A stretch of DNA of 64,000 nt from an uncultured Myxococcales bacterium. GTDB taxonomy: Bacteria > Myxococcota_A > UBA9042. Both the position numbers and the translations under genes were made by a program. Positions 47,556-55,744 of this stretch are shown here, piece after piece (the first letter of the stretch is position 1; each line of letters begins with the position of its first letter). The stretch is from the NCBI GenBank assembly GCA_903842345.1, contig CAIMLR010000004.1:248001-312000 (forward strand), written 5' to 3'. The notes under the pieces are model-generated. The model did not search any database. It was given only the letters and a program-made list of their open reading frames with translations, and had not been told where the DNA came from.

Positions 47556-47744
47556 GCAATTCACTTCCGGCGTTGGCGGCTGGCGGAACATCCTCGCGAT
47601 GTGGCGCCTGACCGGCAGCATGACGCCAAGCACAGCCGACTGCAAGGTCACGCGCGGCGGCACCGGCGGTACGCGCTCGCGGTCCAGTCCGGGATGGGGC
47701 AGGTCTGACCCGCGGAATTTGCGCTTCGAATCAGGTCGGTGGAC

Positions 47745-48584
47745 CTAGAAGAACTCCGCGTCCGCCGGTTGCAGCGCCCAAGCCCGCCAGTCGGCGAGGT
47801 GCGCCACGGCCGGATCCAGCACCCGCACGCAGAAGTACCGCTCTTGCGCGACTGGCTGAAACCCCAGGTCCCGCAGCGCCTGCCACATCGCCGTGTGCGG
47901 AAGCGCCCACGTCGTCACACGCTCCACGCCCTCGGTCGCCAGCGCCAGCGCCGCCGCGCGGATGGCCATCTGGGAGCCCTGGACCAGCACGAGATCGCCA
48001 AATCGTCGGCCCGTCACCGGATCCTGGAACAGCTTGGTCAGCACGGGGCCGTGCCACGTGTAGCGGTAGTCCGGGTGCGCGTCGAACCGCCACTGCAGCT
48101 CCGACGGCGTCCACGCAAACTGCGCACGGGCAGGTGCCAGCGGCTGCGGATCGGCGCTCTGCCCCAGCGGCCGATCGGTCGGCCACTCGAGCGCGTCCAG
48201 CTTGCCCAGGACGTCCCACTGCAGCGCGCGCGCCACGGCATTGCGGCCATTCAAGTTGGGGAGCACGCACACCGCCTGCAGATCCGGCAACTCGGCCAGC
48301 ACCCGCGCGCCCATGGCGGCAAAAGCGCCGGTGCCACGCAAGGTCGGGTCGAGCAGCAGATCGATCGCTTGGCCCACGCGCGTCCCGTCCGCGAGACGCC
48401 GCGCCTGCATCCCGAACATGCCCATCGCCTGGCCGTCGATGTCCGTGACCACGACGCGGGTGGGCCACGCGCTGTCAAAATACTGCCAATGAAAATACGC
48501 GTCGGTCTTCTTGCGGGCGTACTGCGCGTTCATGAGGTCGCGCAGGCGGGGAATGTCCGCGCGCGTTGCCAATCGGTACTGCAT
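47745..48584 (-). CDS. GNAT-family N-acetyltransferase-like protein
   Basis: 279 residues. The first ~130 fit a GNAT fold: RLATRADIPRLRDLM, VVVTDIDGQAMGMFGMQ (core strands), DLLLDPTLRGTGAFAAMGARVL (acetyl-CoA pyrophosphate loop of the R/QxxGxG/A type) and CVLPNLNGRNAV. The second half is a further GNAT-like repeat without the loop. ATG 48584 has AGGTGG upstream. In the polysaccharide region it is a candidate sugar N-acyltransferase, e.g. for the perosamine expected from Gmd plus DegT, but other substrates are possible. Confidence 0.78.
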   Translation of the reverse strand: MQYRLATRADIPRLRDLMNAQYARKKTDAYFHWQYFDSAWPTRVVVTDIDGQAMGMFGMQARRLADGTRVGQAIDLLLDPTLRGTGAFAAMGARVLAELPDLQAVCVLPNLNGRNAVARALQWDVLGKLDALEWPTDRPLGQSADPQPLAPARAQFAWTPSELQWRFDAHPDYRYTWHGPVLTKLFQDPVTGRRFGDLVLVQGSQMAIRAAALALATEGVERVTTWALPHTAMWQALRDLGFQPVAQERYFCVRVLDPAVAHLADWRAWALQPADAEFF

Positions 48585-48665
48585 CGCCACCTGCCGCACG
48601 GCCCGCTGTGCCGCATCCCGAGTCTGGGCACGCTGTCCTGCGGGCGTCAAGCCGGGCCGCTGCTG

Positions 48666-48694
48666 CTGACTCTGCGGAAAACCTGCGCTACACT
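48666..48694 (+). promoter_or_regulatory. Promoter of the E1 dehydrogenase pair
   Basis: CTGACT (48666-48671, TGAC core of the -35), 17-bp spacer, TACACT (48689-48694), 41 bases before ATG 48735. Confidence 0.5.
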
Positions 48695-48734
48695 GACGGC
48701 CCCACTGCGCCTGCAACGCGCACCGAGTCCGCCG

Positions 48735-49733
48735 ATGACTGCGACCCCCTGGAAAGCGCCCAAGCTCGACGCCAAGCTCAAGATTGCCATTCACGACAAG
48801 ATGGTCCTGAGCCGCGCGACGGAAGAAATGCTGATCCGCATGATGCGCACGGGTCACGGCTATTTCTGGATTGGCGGGCCCGGCGAAGAGGGCTTCAACG
48901 TGCCGCTGGGCTTGCTCACCAAGAAAGGCCACGGGCCGGACTACGATTACCTGCACCTGCACTACCGTTCGAGCGCGACGATCCTGGCGATGGGCTCGGA
49001 GCCGATCGACATGCTGCGACAAATGCGCTCCACGGCGACCGATCCGTATTCCAAGGGCCGCAACTTCGTGAATCATTTTGCGATCAAGCCGTGGAACGTC
49101 GTACCCGTGACGCCGACGATTGAAACGCAGTACGCGACCGTGATTGGCACTGCGCACATGCAGCGGCGCCATGGCGGCGATGGCCTGTCCTACGTGACCG
49201 GCGGCGACGCGGGGTCAGCGGAAGGCGATTTCTGGACGTGCATGAACTGGTCAACGCGGCCCGACCACGAACTGCCGGTGCTGATCCTGCTGACGCAGAA
49301 CCAGTTTGGCATCTCCACGCCGTCGTCGCAGACCCAGAACAACCGCCACTTGAACGAGCGCGCCAACGGTTTTGGCATCCGCAACGCGTGCGTGGACGGC
49401 AACGACCCGATCGCGAGCTTCCACGCGATTGTCGAGGCGATGGAGTACGTGCGCCACGAGCGCAAGCCGTATTGCCTGCAGGCCAACGTGTCGCGGCTGT
49501 ACGGCCATTCCTCGAGTTCGGGTGCCAATCGCTACGATGAGCCGGATTGCATCGCGCCCTACGAGCAGCGCCTGATCCGCGAAAACCTGATGACCCAAGC
49601 GGAAATCCAGGCCGTGTGGGACAAGCACAACGCGCAACTGGCGGAGGATCTGCAAAAAGTGATTGCGGAGCCCATGCCGGGCAAAGAGCACGTTCTGCAA
49701 CACGTTTGGCATGAAGGCCCGGCGGGCAACTAG
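48735..49733 (+). CDS. Thiamine-dependent dehydrogenase E1 alpha subunit
   Basis: 332 residues. YVTGGDAGSAEGDFWTCMN is the thiamine-diphosphate motif (GDG-like ... N), and MVLSRATEEMLIRM with HGYFWIGGPGEEG is the substrate-side start. HLHYRSSATILAMG, SRLYGHSSSSGANRYD (phosphorylation-loop region) and VLILLTQNQFGISTP are typical of branched-chain/acetoin/pyruvate E1 alpha. Works with the beta subunit encoded nine bases downstream. It decarboxylates a 2-oxo acid and hands the acyl group to an E2, which is not in view. Confidence 0.9.
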   Translation: MTATPWKAPKLDAKLKIAIHDKMVLSRATEEMLIRMMRTGHGYFWIGGPGEEGFNVPLGLLTKKGHGPDYDYLHLHYRSSATILAMGSEPIDMLRQMRSTATDPYSKGRNFVNHFAIKPWNVVPVTPTIETQYATVIGTAHMQRRHGGDGLSYVTGGDAGSAEGDFWTCMNWSTRPDHELPVLILLTQNQFGISTPSSQTQNNRHLNERANGFGIRNACVDGNDPIASFHAIVEAMEYVRHERKPYCLQANVSRLYGHSSSSGANRYDEPDCIAPYEQRLIRENLMTQAEIQAVWDKHNAQLAEDLQKVIAEPMPGKEHVLQHVWHEGPAGN

Positions 49734-49742
49734 GGAGTTACC

Positions 49743-50798
49743 ATGGCAAATCTCGCACAGGCCATTCGACTCGCCCTGCATTACGCGGAGGAAAACCTCG
49801 GCGTGACGGACATTTTTGGCGAGGACGTCGGCGCGCCGCTCGGCGGGGTCTTTACCGCGACGCAGGGCCTGAAGACCGCGTGGAACACACCGCTGGACGA
49901 ACGCGGCATCATCGGCATGGCGCTCGGCATCGCGTATGCGGGCGGCAAGCCCGTCGCGGAGATCCAATTCTGCGACTACATCTACAACTGCATCGATTTG
50001 CTCAAGCTGTGTGGCAACGTCACGTGGTCGTCCGCGGGCGAGTACCACGTCCCGATGGTGCTGATGACGCCGGTCGGCAGCGGCATCCACGGCTCGATGT
50101 ACCACTCGCACAGCTTTGAGAGCATCGCGACGCACATCCAGGGCTGGAAGATCGTGATGCCGTCCAATCCCAAGGACGCGTACGGCCTGCTGTTGTCGGC
50201 GATCGCGGAGCCCAATCCGGTGCTGTTCCTGGCGCCCAAAGCGCTGATGCGCCAGAAAGGCGCGGAACTGATCCCAGGCGAGCCCGCGGATGAGCGCACG
50301 CTGCACAACCTCATTGACGCGCCGCTGGGCGATCGCTCCGACTGGCAGCCGAATTGGCCGCCGGTGGAGGACTACCGGGTGCCGATCGGCGAGGCAAAGA
50401 TCGCGCGCGCGGGCACGGCGCTCACGGTCGTGACGTACGGGCGCATGCTGCCCGTGAGCGTGACGGCGGCGGAGACGCTGGCCAAGGAAGGCGTGGAAGT
50501 GGAGGTCATCGACCTGCGCACGATCTATCCGTTTGACCTGCCGATGGTGAAGGCGTCCGTGGAGAAGACCGGCCGTCTGCTCGTCATCAACGAGGACACG
50601 GAAGTCACCAATTTTGGCGAGCACATCATCCGCAAGGTGATGGACGAAGCGTTTTACAGTCTGGAAGTGAAGCCGGAGCTTTTGGCGGGTCTGGACGTGC
50701 CGGGCGTGGGCCTCGCGTGGGGCTACGAGCAGAACAGCGTGCCGCAGCAGGACGACGTGCTCGCGGCGATGCGCCGGCTGGCGAACGAGCGGGCGTAG
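49743..50798 (+). CDS. Thiamine-dependent dehydrogenase E1 beta subunit
   Basis: 351 residues. NLAQAIRLALHYAEENLGVTDIFGEDVG and LDERGIIGMALGIAYAGGKPVAEIQFCDY match the beta-subunit core; SGIHGSMYHSHSFESIATHIQGWKIVMPSNPKDAYGLL and LLVINEDTEVTNFGEHI are also typical. It forms the alpha2beta2 E1 with the upstream gene. GGGAG before ATG 49743. No E2 or lipoamide dehydrogenase gene follows, so the complex is completed from elsewhere. Confidence 0.93.
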   Translation: MANLAQAIRLALHYAEENLGVTDIFGEDVGAPLGGVFTATQGLKTAWNTPLDERGIIGMALGIAYAGGKPVAEIQFCDYIYNCIDLLKLCGNVTWSSAGEYHVPMVLMTPVGSGIHGSMYHSHSFESIATHIQGWKIVMPSNPKDAYGLLLSAIAEPNPVLFLAPKALMRQKGAELIPGEPADERTLHNLIDAPLGDRSDWQPNWPPVEDYRVPIGEAKIARAGTALTVVTYGRMLPVSVTAAETLAKEGVEVEVIDLRTIYPFDLPMVKASVEKTGRLLVINEDTEVTNFGEHIIRKVMDEAFYSLEVKPELLAGLDVPGVGLAWGYEQNSVPQQDDVLAAMRRLANERA

Positions 50799-50804
50799 CG
50801 GCGA

Positions 50805-52274
50805 TCAGCGCGCGAGGCTGGGCTGCAGGAACAGGCTGTCCGCTTCCGGCGGCAGGTCGGCCAGTTCCCAATGCATCCGGCTCAGTTCAAGCAGGTGGTC
50901 CTGGCAGGTCGGCAGCGGCCGGTGGATGCACATGGCCAGCGGCCTCTCCCCGCGCTGGAGTTCGGCATGCAGCGCCGCGATGATCGTCTCCCGCATCGCC
51001 GAGCCGCGTGAGAAGGCGCCCATCGCCGGCAAGTTCTCCGAGCGCAGCGCAAAGATGACCGGCCACGCTTGCCAGTAATCGCCGGCAAAATAGCGGATGT
51101 GCCGTTCCTTGGCGACGTGAAGCGGCGCGGCGACGGCGGTGAACGCGTCGTAGGCCATCACGGGCGTCCACGGGCGAACGGCGAAGCACGCGAAGGCAGT
51201 CAGGCACGCGCCAATGATCGCAGCAGGCAGTCGGCGCAGCGCGAGGTCCTCGATGCACGCGGTCAGTGCGACAGCGAACACGAGGATGGGCGCGAAGACG
51301 AGCGGCATGAAGTAGCGAAATGCGCAGCCGTTGTCCTGGACCCAGCGGTTGCTGAGAAAGAACAGCCACCAGCAGACGCCAAAACCGAGCACGGCGCGCA
51401 TCGCGCGGCGAAGATCCAGCGGCAGGATCGCGATGCCGCGCTGTTGCAGCCCAAGCGACACGGCGACGAAGAGCGCGACGAAATAGCGCGGCCGGATGGC
51501 GTTGTTGCGCAGGTCGGCGATGCTTTGCTGGAGCGCGGCAGGCACGGTCGTGGGCGAAAATTGCAGGTAGGACGACGGCGAGTGCAACGGATACGTCCGC
51601 GAAAGGACCGTCCACACAGCGAAGAGCGCCACCGCGCGCAGCAGGAATCCGCGCCACGCACGCTCCTGACCCAGCCGCGCCTGAAAGGCCCAGAGCGCGG
51701 CAGCCAGAAGCAGCGTCGCCGGGTTCAGCCCCAGTGACACGGCGAGGAGCAGCGCGCAGAGCCACGGCGCCGCACGCAGCGAACTCCGCCGACGCCAGAG
51801 AAGCGCCGCCCAAATCAACAGCGCGAACGAGAGCGCATACGGCTGCGGCCCCGCGGCGAACTGGTACAGCGCAAACGGCCGCAACAGCAGGAGTGGCAGC
51901 GCGACGAGGAGACTGAACAGCAACGGGCGCCGCAGCGGCGGCGGCGGACCGGGCAGGAGCAGACAGGCCACCTCGGCCACACCTTCCAGCAGCAGGAAAT
52001 ACGCCGCGGCGTTGGCGCACAATTGCAGCAGCAGGTTCCATTGCAGGGACGCGACGGGCGAAAACAGCAGCGGCAGCACGCCGGCCAGCCGATCCTGGCC
52101 CCAGTAGAACAGCGTCAGGTGCTGTGTCGACATGAGGGCTGGAATCACCGCATCCGCGTCCATGAAAGCCGGTGCGAGGCGATTGACCAGCACGGGCGCC
52201 AGGAGCACGCACGCGAGCCACAGCGGCCAGCGGCGCTGCAGCACGGTGAGAGGATGAGCGGGATTCGGGGGCAT
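50805..52274 (-). CDS. Multi-span membrane protein, possible glycosyltransferase-like
   Basis: 489 residues with about 9-11 hydrophobic helices (LACVLLAPVLVNRLAPAFMDADAV, LFSLLVALPLLLLRPFALY, AAIIGACLTAFACFAV). The first extracytoplasmic loop contains APAFMDADAVIP, and a later loop WVQDNGCAFRYFMPLVFAP. The topology resembles GT39/GtrII-type or Wzy-like proteins, but the DD/DE catalytic pair is not clear. Start MPPNPAHP at 52274 is chosen because the upstream frame is non-hydrophobic filler. It lies next to the polysaccharide region, so a polymerase, ligase or acyl/glycosyl transferase is possible; not identifiable by sequence alone. Confidence 0.65.
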   Translation of the reverse strand: MPPNPAHPLTVLQRRWPLWLACVLLAPVLVNRLAPAFMDADAVIPALMSTQHLTLFYWGQDRLAGVLPLLFSPVASLQWNLLLQLCANAAAYFLLLEGVAEVACLLLPGPPPPLRRPLLFSLLVALPLLLLRPFALYQFAAGPQPYALSFALLIWAALLWRRRSSLRAAPWLCALLLAVSLGLNPATLLLAAALWAFQARLGQERAWRGFLLRAVALFAVWTVLSRTYPLHSPSSYLQFSPTTVPAALQQSIADLRNNAIRPRYFVALFVAVSLGLQQRGIAILPLDLRRAMRAVLGFGVCWWLFFLSNRWVQDNGCAFRYFMPLVFAPILVFAVALTACIEDLALRRLPAAIIGACLTAFACFAVRPWTPVMAYDAFTAVAAPLHVAKERHIRYFAGDYWQAWPVIFALRSENLPAMGAFSRGSAMRETIIAALHAELQRGERPLAMCIHRPLPTCQDHLLELSRMHWELADLPPEADSLFLQPSLAR

Positions 52275-52339
52275 GGCGCGCACGTCAGGCGGCTGGCGAC
52301 CCGCCGCGTGTTGCAGCGTGCGGTGCGGCGTCGGCGCGG

Positions 52340-53245
52340 TCAAGGTGCGGCGGGCAGGCCGTTGAGCGCGCGCACAAGCGGCAGGAGGCCGCCGACATGA
52401 TACCAATCCAGCGCGACGATGTTCGGCAACTGGCCAAACTGCTTCTGGCACTTCAGCACGTGCGCGCTCAAGCCCGGCTCGGCGTTGGCCTGCGTCGCCA
52501 GCACTTCATGGCCGGTCAGCCCGGCCGTCAGAAAATGGTTGATGAGCAGCAGCGGATTCCCCGCCTTGCCGCGCAGCCGATCGCAGGAGAAATCCGCAAC
52601 CGTCCCCGCCGAATACGGATTGTCCTGCGCGTAGTCTTCATATCCGTGATGCCACGGCGCCGGTCCGCCGCCCGACTCCACCAGGATGAACACCCGCGTC
52701 CTGGCGTCGATCAGCGCCTGCAGCGTCGGAAACGGTTGGTCGCGCGGCTGGTGCAGGCACATCGACAGCATTCCAGACGTCGTGAGCGCATCCGTGATGG
52801 CCTGTTCCGGCACGTAGTCCTCGATGACAAAGACGATGACCTCGCGCGGATGAGCGTCCAGCCAGGTCTTCATCTTGGCAAACGCGTGGTCCAGCGGCTC
52901 GTAGCCCAACTGACACAGGCCGTGGCACAGCATCGCCTTGCCCGCGGGCTGATCCGGCGTGTTCTCATCGGCCGGATGGGCGTCAATGAGGAACGCGCGG
53001 ATCCCGTCGTCCAGTTGCGTCAGCAGTCCGTGCTGCTGGTTCGCGAAGTTCCAGCCTTCATCGGCGTTGGACATCGCGTTGTGCGCGCCGGCGAGCGCGA
53101 CTTCACTCAAGCGGCGATCGCACAACTCGACGGCGCCATTGCAGGGCAGTGGCTGCGCAGCCGGACCTGCCGTGGGGGCCGACGTGCATGCCGCCAACAG
53201 GACTGGGAGAAAGCGCGCGAAGGCGCAAAGGCGAGCCATGGACAT
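52340..53245 (-). CDS. PI-PLC X-domain-like lipoprotein
   Basis: 301 residues. Lipobox LLAAC (Cys20). The mature domain starts RLSEVALAGAHNAMSNADEG, with His55 where bacterial PI-PLCs have the first catalytic His; LDDGIRAFLIDAHPA and MLCHGLC (His108, second catalytic His) follow. EVIVFVIEDYVPEQAI and NPLLLINHFL are further TIM-barrel strands. Such proteins cleave inositol or other phosphodiesters without Ca2+, by acid/base His pairs. It is anchored outside. Three genes further on is another phosphodiesterase-type lipoprotein (54111). Confidence 0.8.
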   Translation of the reverse strand: MSMARLCAFARFLPVLLAACTSAPTAGPAAQPLPCNGAVELCDRRLSEVALAGAHNAMSNADEGWNFANQQHGLLTQLDDGIRAFLIDAHPADENTPDQPAGKAMLCHGLCQLGYEPLDHAFAKMKTWLDAHPREVIVFVIEDYVPEQAITDALTTSGMLSMCLHQPRDQPFPTLQALIDARTRVFILVESGGGPAPWHHGYEDYAQDNPYSAGTVADFSCDRLRGKAGNPLLLINHFLTAGLTGHEVLATQANAEPGLSAHVLKCQKQFGQLPNIVALDWYHVGGLLPLVRALNGLPAAP

Positions 53246-53450
53246 ACCGCGTGCGGACGCCGCCGCCGCCGCATCGTCGCGGTTTCGTCATGGTGGCGTC
53301 AACCCATCGTCACACAACGCCCGGCTTCGCCCGTGGACGGCGCGATGACGGGAAAACCGGCGGTTTGGCATGACACAATAAACACAATTCTTCATTGGTA
53401 AAAAACCGATAGATCTACGACGGTACCAGCTCGTTACGCACCGGAGAGCC

Positions 53451-54050
53451 ATGCGCCAGACCCTCCACATCGCCCTGATGTCCTCGCTGCTGCTTTGTGC
53501 GGCGACGTTCGTTCACGCGGATGAACCCGCATCGACGCAGCCGTCGGTGGAAGATCGCCTCGCCGCGGGGGAAGTCATCGTCACCCAGCGACGCGTCGAA
53601 GGTTTTACGATCCCGGCGCTGACGGTCGATGCGGTGCTGGACGCGCCCGCTGAACGCGTCTGGGCGGTGCTGGGCGACTGCCATGGCTACCGCAACACGA
53701 TGCCGCGGGTGTACGACTCCGTCGAGACCGAACATGCCGGCGCCAAGACCGTGTGCAAGTGGCGCGTGAACATGCCGTTTCCGTTCAGCGATCTGGAGAC
53801 CGTCGTCGAATCCCGGAACGTCGTGACGGACACGCGCTGGACGCGCGACTACCATCAGGTCAGCGGCGATTTCCTGCAAAACACCGGCTACTGGCACCTG
53901 GAGCGCTTTGGCGAAGGCGGCAAGCGCACCCGCGTCTATCACCGGACTTTCGCTGTGATGGCGACCTCGATTCCCGACGGTTTCGTCAAGCGCGGTCAGG
54001 TCAAGGCGATGCACGAGATGTTCGGCAAGCTCCGGACCGCGCTGAAGTAG
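53451..54050 (+). CDS. Secreted START/SRPBCC-domain protein
   Basis: 199 residues. Sec signal (cleavage around FVHA-DE). The mature domain has the SRPBCC pattern: LTVDAVLDAPAERVWAVLGDCHGYRNTMPRVYDSVE, then RWTRDYHQVSGDFLQNTGYWHLERF and a C-terminal helix VKRGQVKAMHEMFGKLRTAL. This is the hydrophobic-pocket fold of START/polyketide-cyclase-like proteins, seen in lipid or hydrophobic-ligand binding. GGAGAG before ATG 53451. Periplasmic lipid binding is possible. Confidence 0.8.
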   Translation: MRQTLHIALMSSLLLCAATFVHADEPASTQPSVEDRLAAGEVIVTQRRVEGFTIPALTVDAVLDAPAERVWAVLGDCHGYRNTMPRVYDSVETEHAGAKTVCKWRVNMPFPFSDLETVVESRNVVTDTRWTRDYHQVSGDFLQNTGYWHLERFGEGGKRTRVYHRTFAVMATSIPDGFVKRGQVKAMHEMFGKLRTALK

Positions 54051-54110
54051 CCTTTTTGTGACAGGGATTCTACGCTTCCGTGACAGGCTCACGCCTGCTC
54101 GCGGAGTTCC

Positions 54111-55103
54111 ATGTTCCAGCGCCTTGCCCTCCTCAGCTTTCTTGCGTTGACCGGTGCTTGCAGCAGCGAATGCGGCAGTAACGCCAAGTGCGCCACCGGT
54201 GGCTTCGAAAACGTGAGCGACGACGCTTCCGCCGACACCAGCACAGACATCAGCGCCGAAGTCACCACGACGGCCAGTCCGACCTGGCGCGACTCGCTCA
54301 AAGTTTGCTGGACCGACCTCACGTGCAAGCGCGCGTTCGTCATCAGCCACGGCGGCGACTGGAGCATCGACGACTTTCCATACGACTCCGAAGGCGCGTT
54401 CCACCGCGCGGCGGACAAAGGCGCGGACGGCATCAAGACGGACGTGCACGTGACCAAGGACAACGTCGCGGTCGTGACGCATTCCAGCCCGCTGCTCAGC
54501 TATGAAACGACCGATTGTGGCGGCAAGAAAGTCGAGGAGATGACCGCGGACGAAGTGACCAAGTGCCACATTTTCCCGTCCGACACGGAGACGTTTCAGC
54601 GACTGGACACGGTGCTGGAATGGGCGCGCGGCAAAGTCGTGCTGATGCTGACGGTGAAAGAGCCGGTGGACTTTCCGCGGGCGATCCAGACGGTGATGGA
54701 GCACAACGCGCTCGACTACGTGTTCCTGGAGGCGGGCGTGGGCGACCTGCAGAACGCGGTGACCCAGTCGCCCGACTGGCAGAAGTCCTGGTACAACGCG
54801 AGCGTGGACAACGAGGCCGAGCTGGACACCGTGATCCAGACGGTGAAGAGCCCGCGCGTGGCGTTCCTGGAAATCAGCGTGGCGTATCAGGAAGCGGAGA
54901 ACGCCAAGATGGCGGCGCTGCTGAGCCAGAAGATTCACCCGGCGGGGATGCGCGGCTTCGTGTCGACGATTCACCTGCCGGCGGTTGCCGACCATCAAGC
55001 GCTGTGGGACGCGGGCTTTGACGTCATCATGACGTACAACCTGGACAATGCGCTTGTGGCGCGCAAAGCGGTGAACGCGGCGCGCGGGATTGCGCCCAAC
55101 TGA
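54111..55103 (+). CDS. Glycerophosphodiester-phosphodiesterase-like lipoprotein, degenerate site
   Basis: 330 residues. Lipobox LTGAC. A GDPD-type TIM barrel starts AFVISHGGDWSIDDF (His80) and continues GADGIKTDVHVTKDNVAVVTHSS (Asp111, His124). In canonical GDPDs the segments are HRG, ExD and HD; here HGG, KTD (Glu replaced by Lys109-Thr-Asp) and HS are seen. The general-acid His is therefore in place, but the metal-binding Glu is lost. KVVLMLTVKEPVD matches the KxE strand only loosely. So activity may be altered or absent. Has GGAG upstream; terminator-like structure of the convergent small gene follows. Confidence 0.75.
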   Translation: MFQRLALLSFLALTGACSSECGSNAKCATGGFENVSDDASADTSTDISAEVTTTASPTWRDSLKVCWTDLTCKRAFVISHGGDWSIDDFPYDSEGAFHRAADKGADGIKTDVHVTKDNVAVVTHSSPLLSYETTDCGGKKVEEMTADEVTKCHIFPSDTETFQRLDTVLEWARGKVVLMLTVKEPVDFPRAIQTVMEHNALDYVFLEAGVGDLQNAVTQSPDWQKSWYNASVDNEAELDTVIQTVKSPRVAFLEISVAYQEAENAKMAALLSQKIHPAGMRGFVSTIHLPAVADHQALWDAGFDVIMTYNLDNALVARKAVNAARGIAPN

Positions 55104-55110
55104 CATCGGC

Positions 55111-55153
55111 AAAAACGCTTCAGGCCGCCACAGCGAACTGGGACGGCCTGAAG
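55111..55153 (-). terminator. Intrinsic terminator of small membrane protein gene, copy 1
   Basis: On the minus strand, CTTCAGGCCG...CGGCCTGAAG forms a perfect 10-bp stem, followed by CG and TTTTT (55115-55111). It ends the 89-residue gene at 55182. The second copy is at 59324-59365. Confidence 0.85.
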
Positions 55154-55181
55154 GCGGGACGGGCTGGTTCCGCGGGCGGGG

Positions 55182-55451
55182 CTACTTCTGCGCGTGGCGC
55201 TGCTGCTTGGCGACCGGCGCCTGGACGCTCTCTTTGAGCGCCGCGACGATGGCGCCAGGCTGCGGATTGGCGGCAACCGGAATATCGAGCGGCTTGGCAA
55301 CGTTGGCCAGCGCGACGTCTTTTTGCGCGCTGAAGACGGTCTTTTCGAGGATCATCAGCACGCCAACGAACGCGAGACTGGCAAACAGGATGATGCCCGG
55401 CGCGAAGAAGAGGATGCTGAGGAAGAGCTGGCTGGTGTAGGTGGTGTCCAT
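55182..55451 (-). CDS. Small single-span membrane protein, copy 1
   Basis: 89 residues. MDTTYTSQLFLSILFFAPG opens one long hydrophobic helix (about residues 9-37), ending LMILEKTVF. The tail is soluble, with KPLDIPVAANPQPGAIVAALKESVQ and a basic end. GGAGG six bases before ATG 55451. A paralogue of the same length (59387-59656) shares most of the helix (SQLxLSILFFAPG...VGxLMxLEKT), the leader and the terminator. Nothing identifies its function; it could be an accessory subunit of a membrane complex, stress or holin-like peptide. Confidence 0.75.
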   Translation of the reverse strand: MDTTYTSQLFLSILFFAPGIILFASLAFVGVLMILEKTVFSAQKDVALANVAKPLDIPVAANPQPGAIVAALKESVQAPVAKQQRHAQK

Positions 55452-55456
55452 GGTGT

Positions 55457-55538
55457 GCCTCCGATTGTTTCTGCCGCTTGGGTTCTGCCGCCTGTTCGTG
55501 GTGGCTTCCAGCGGACTTCCTGATACACAAGGTACGCG
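55457..55538 (-). promoter_or_regulatory. Conserved leader/promoter of small membrane gene, copy 1
   Basis: About 82 bases nearly identical to 59662-59742 (about seven differences and a one-base gap), including minus-strand TACCTTGTGTATCAGGAAG and the GGAGG ribosome site. Weaker similarity runs on to about 55608. Confidence 0.65.
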
Positions 55539-55677
55539 TCGCAGCTGAACCGCAGTATTGGCCAAAGCCGCCAATTTGCTCGGGCAACTGCACCAATCTG
55601 CGGTGGTGCGTTTGCACCATGTCTGGCACGGCGCGAGGCATTCGCGAGGCGATTATGTGTCAACTTGTGAATGGCAA

Positions 55678-55706
55678 TTGCGCTCCAGTCCGCGGTCCAG
55701 CATGGT
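55678..55706 (+). promoter_or_regulatory. Possible promoter of the cytochrome/DUF1501 pair
   Basis: TTGCGC (55678-55683), 17-bp spacer, CATGGT (55701-55706), 39 bases before ATG 55745. Confidence 0.35.
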
Positions 55707-55744
55707 GTAAAAAGGCGCCCACGGCGGGCGTTTTGCGGGTGTCC

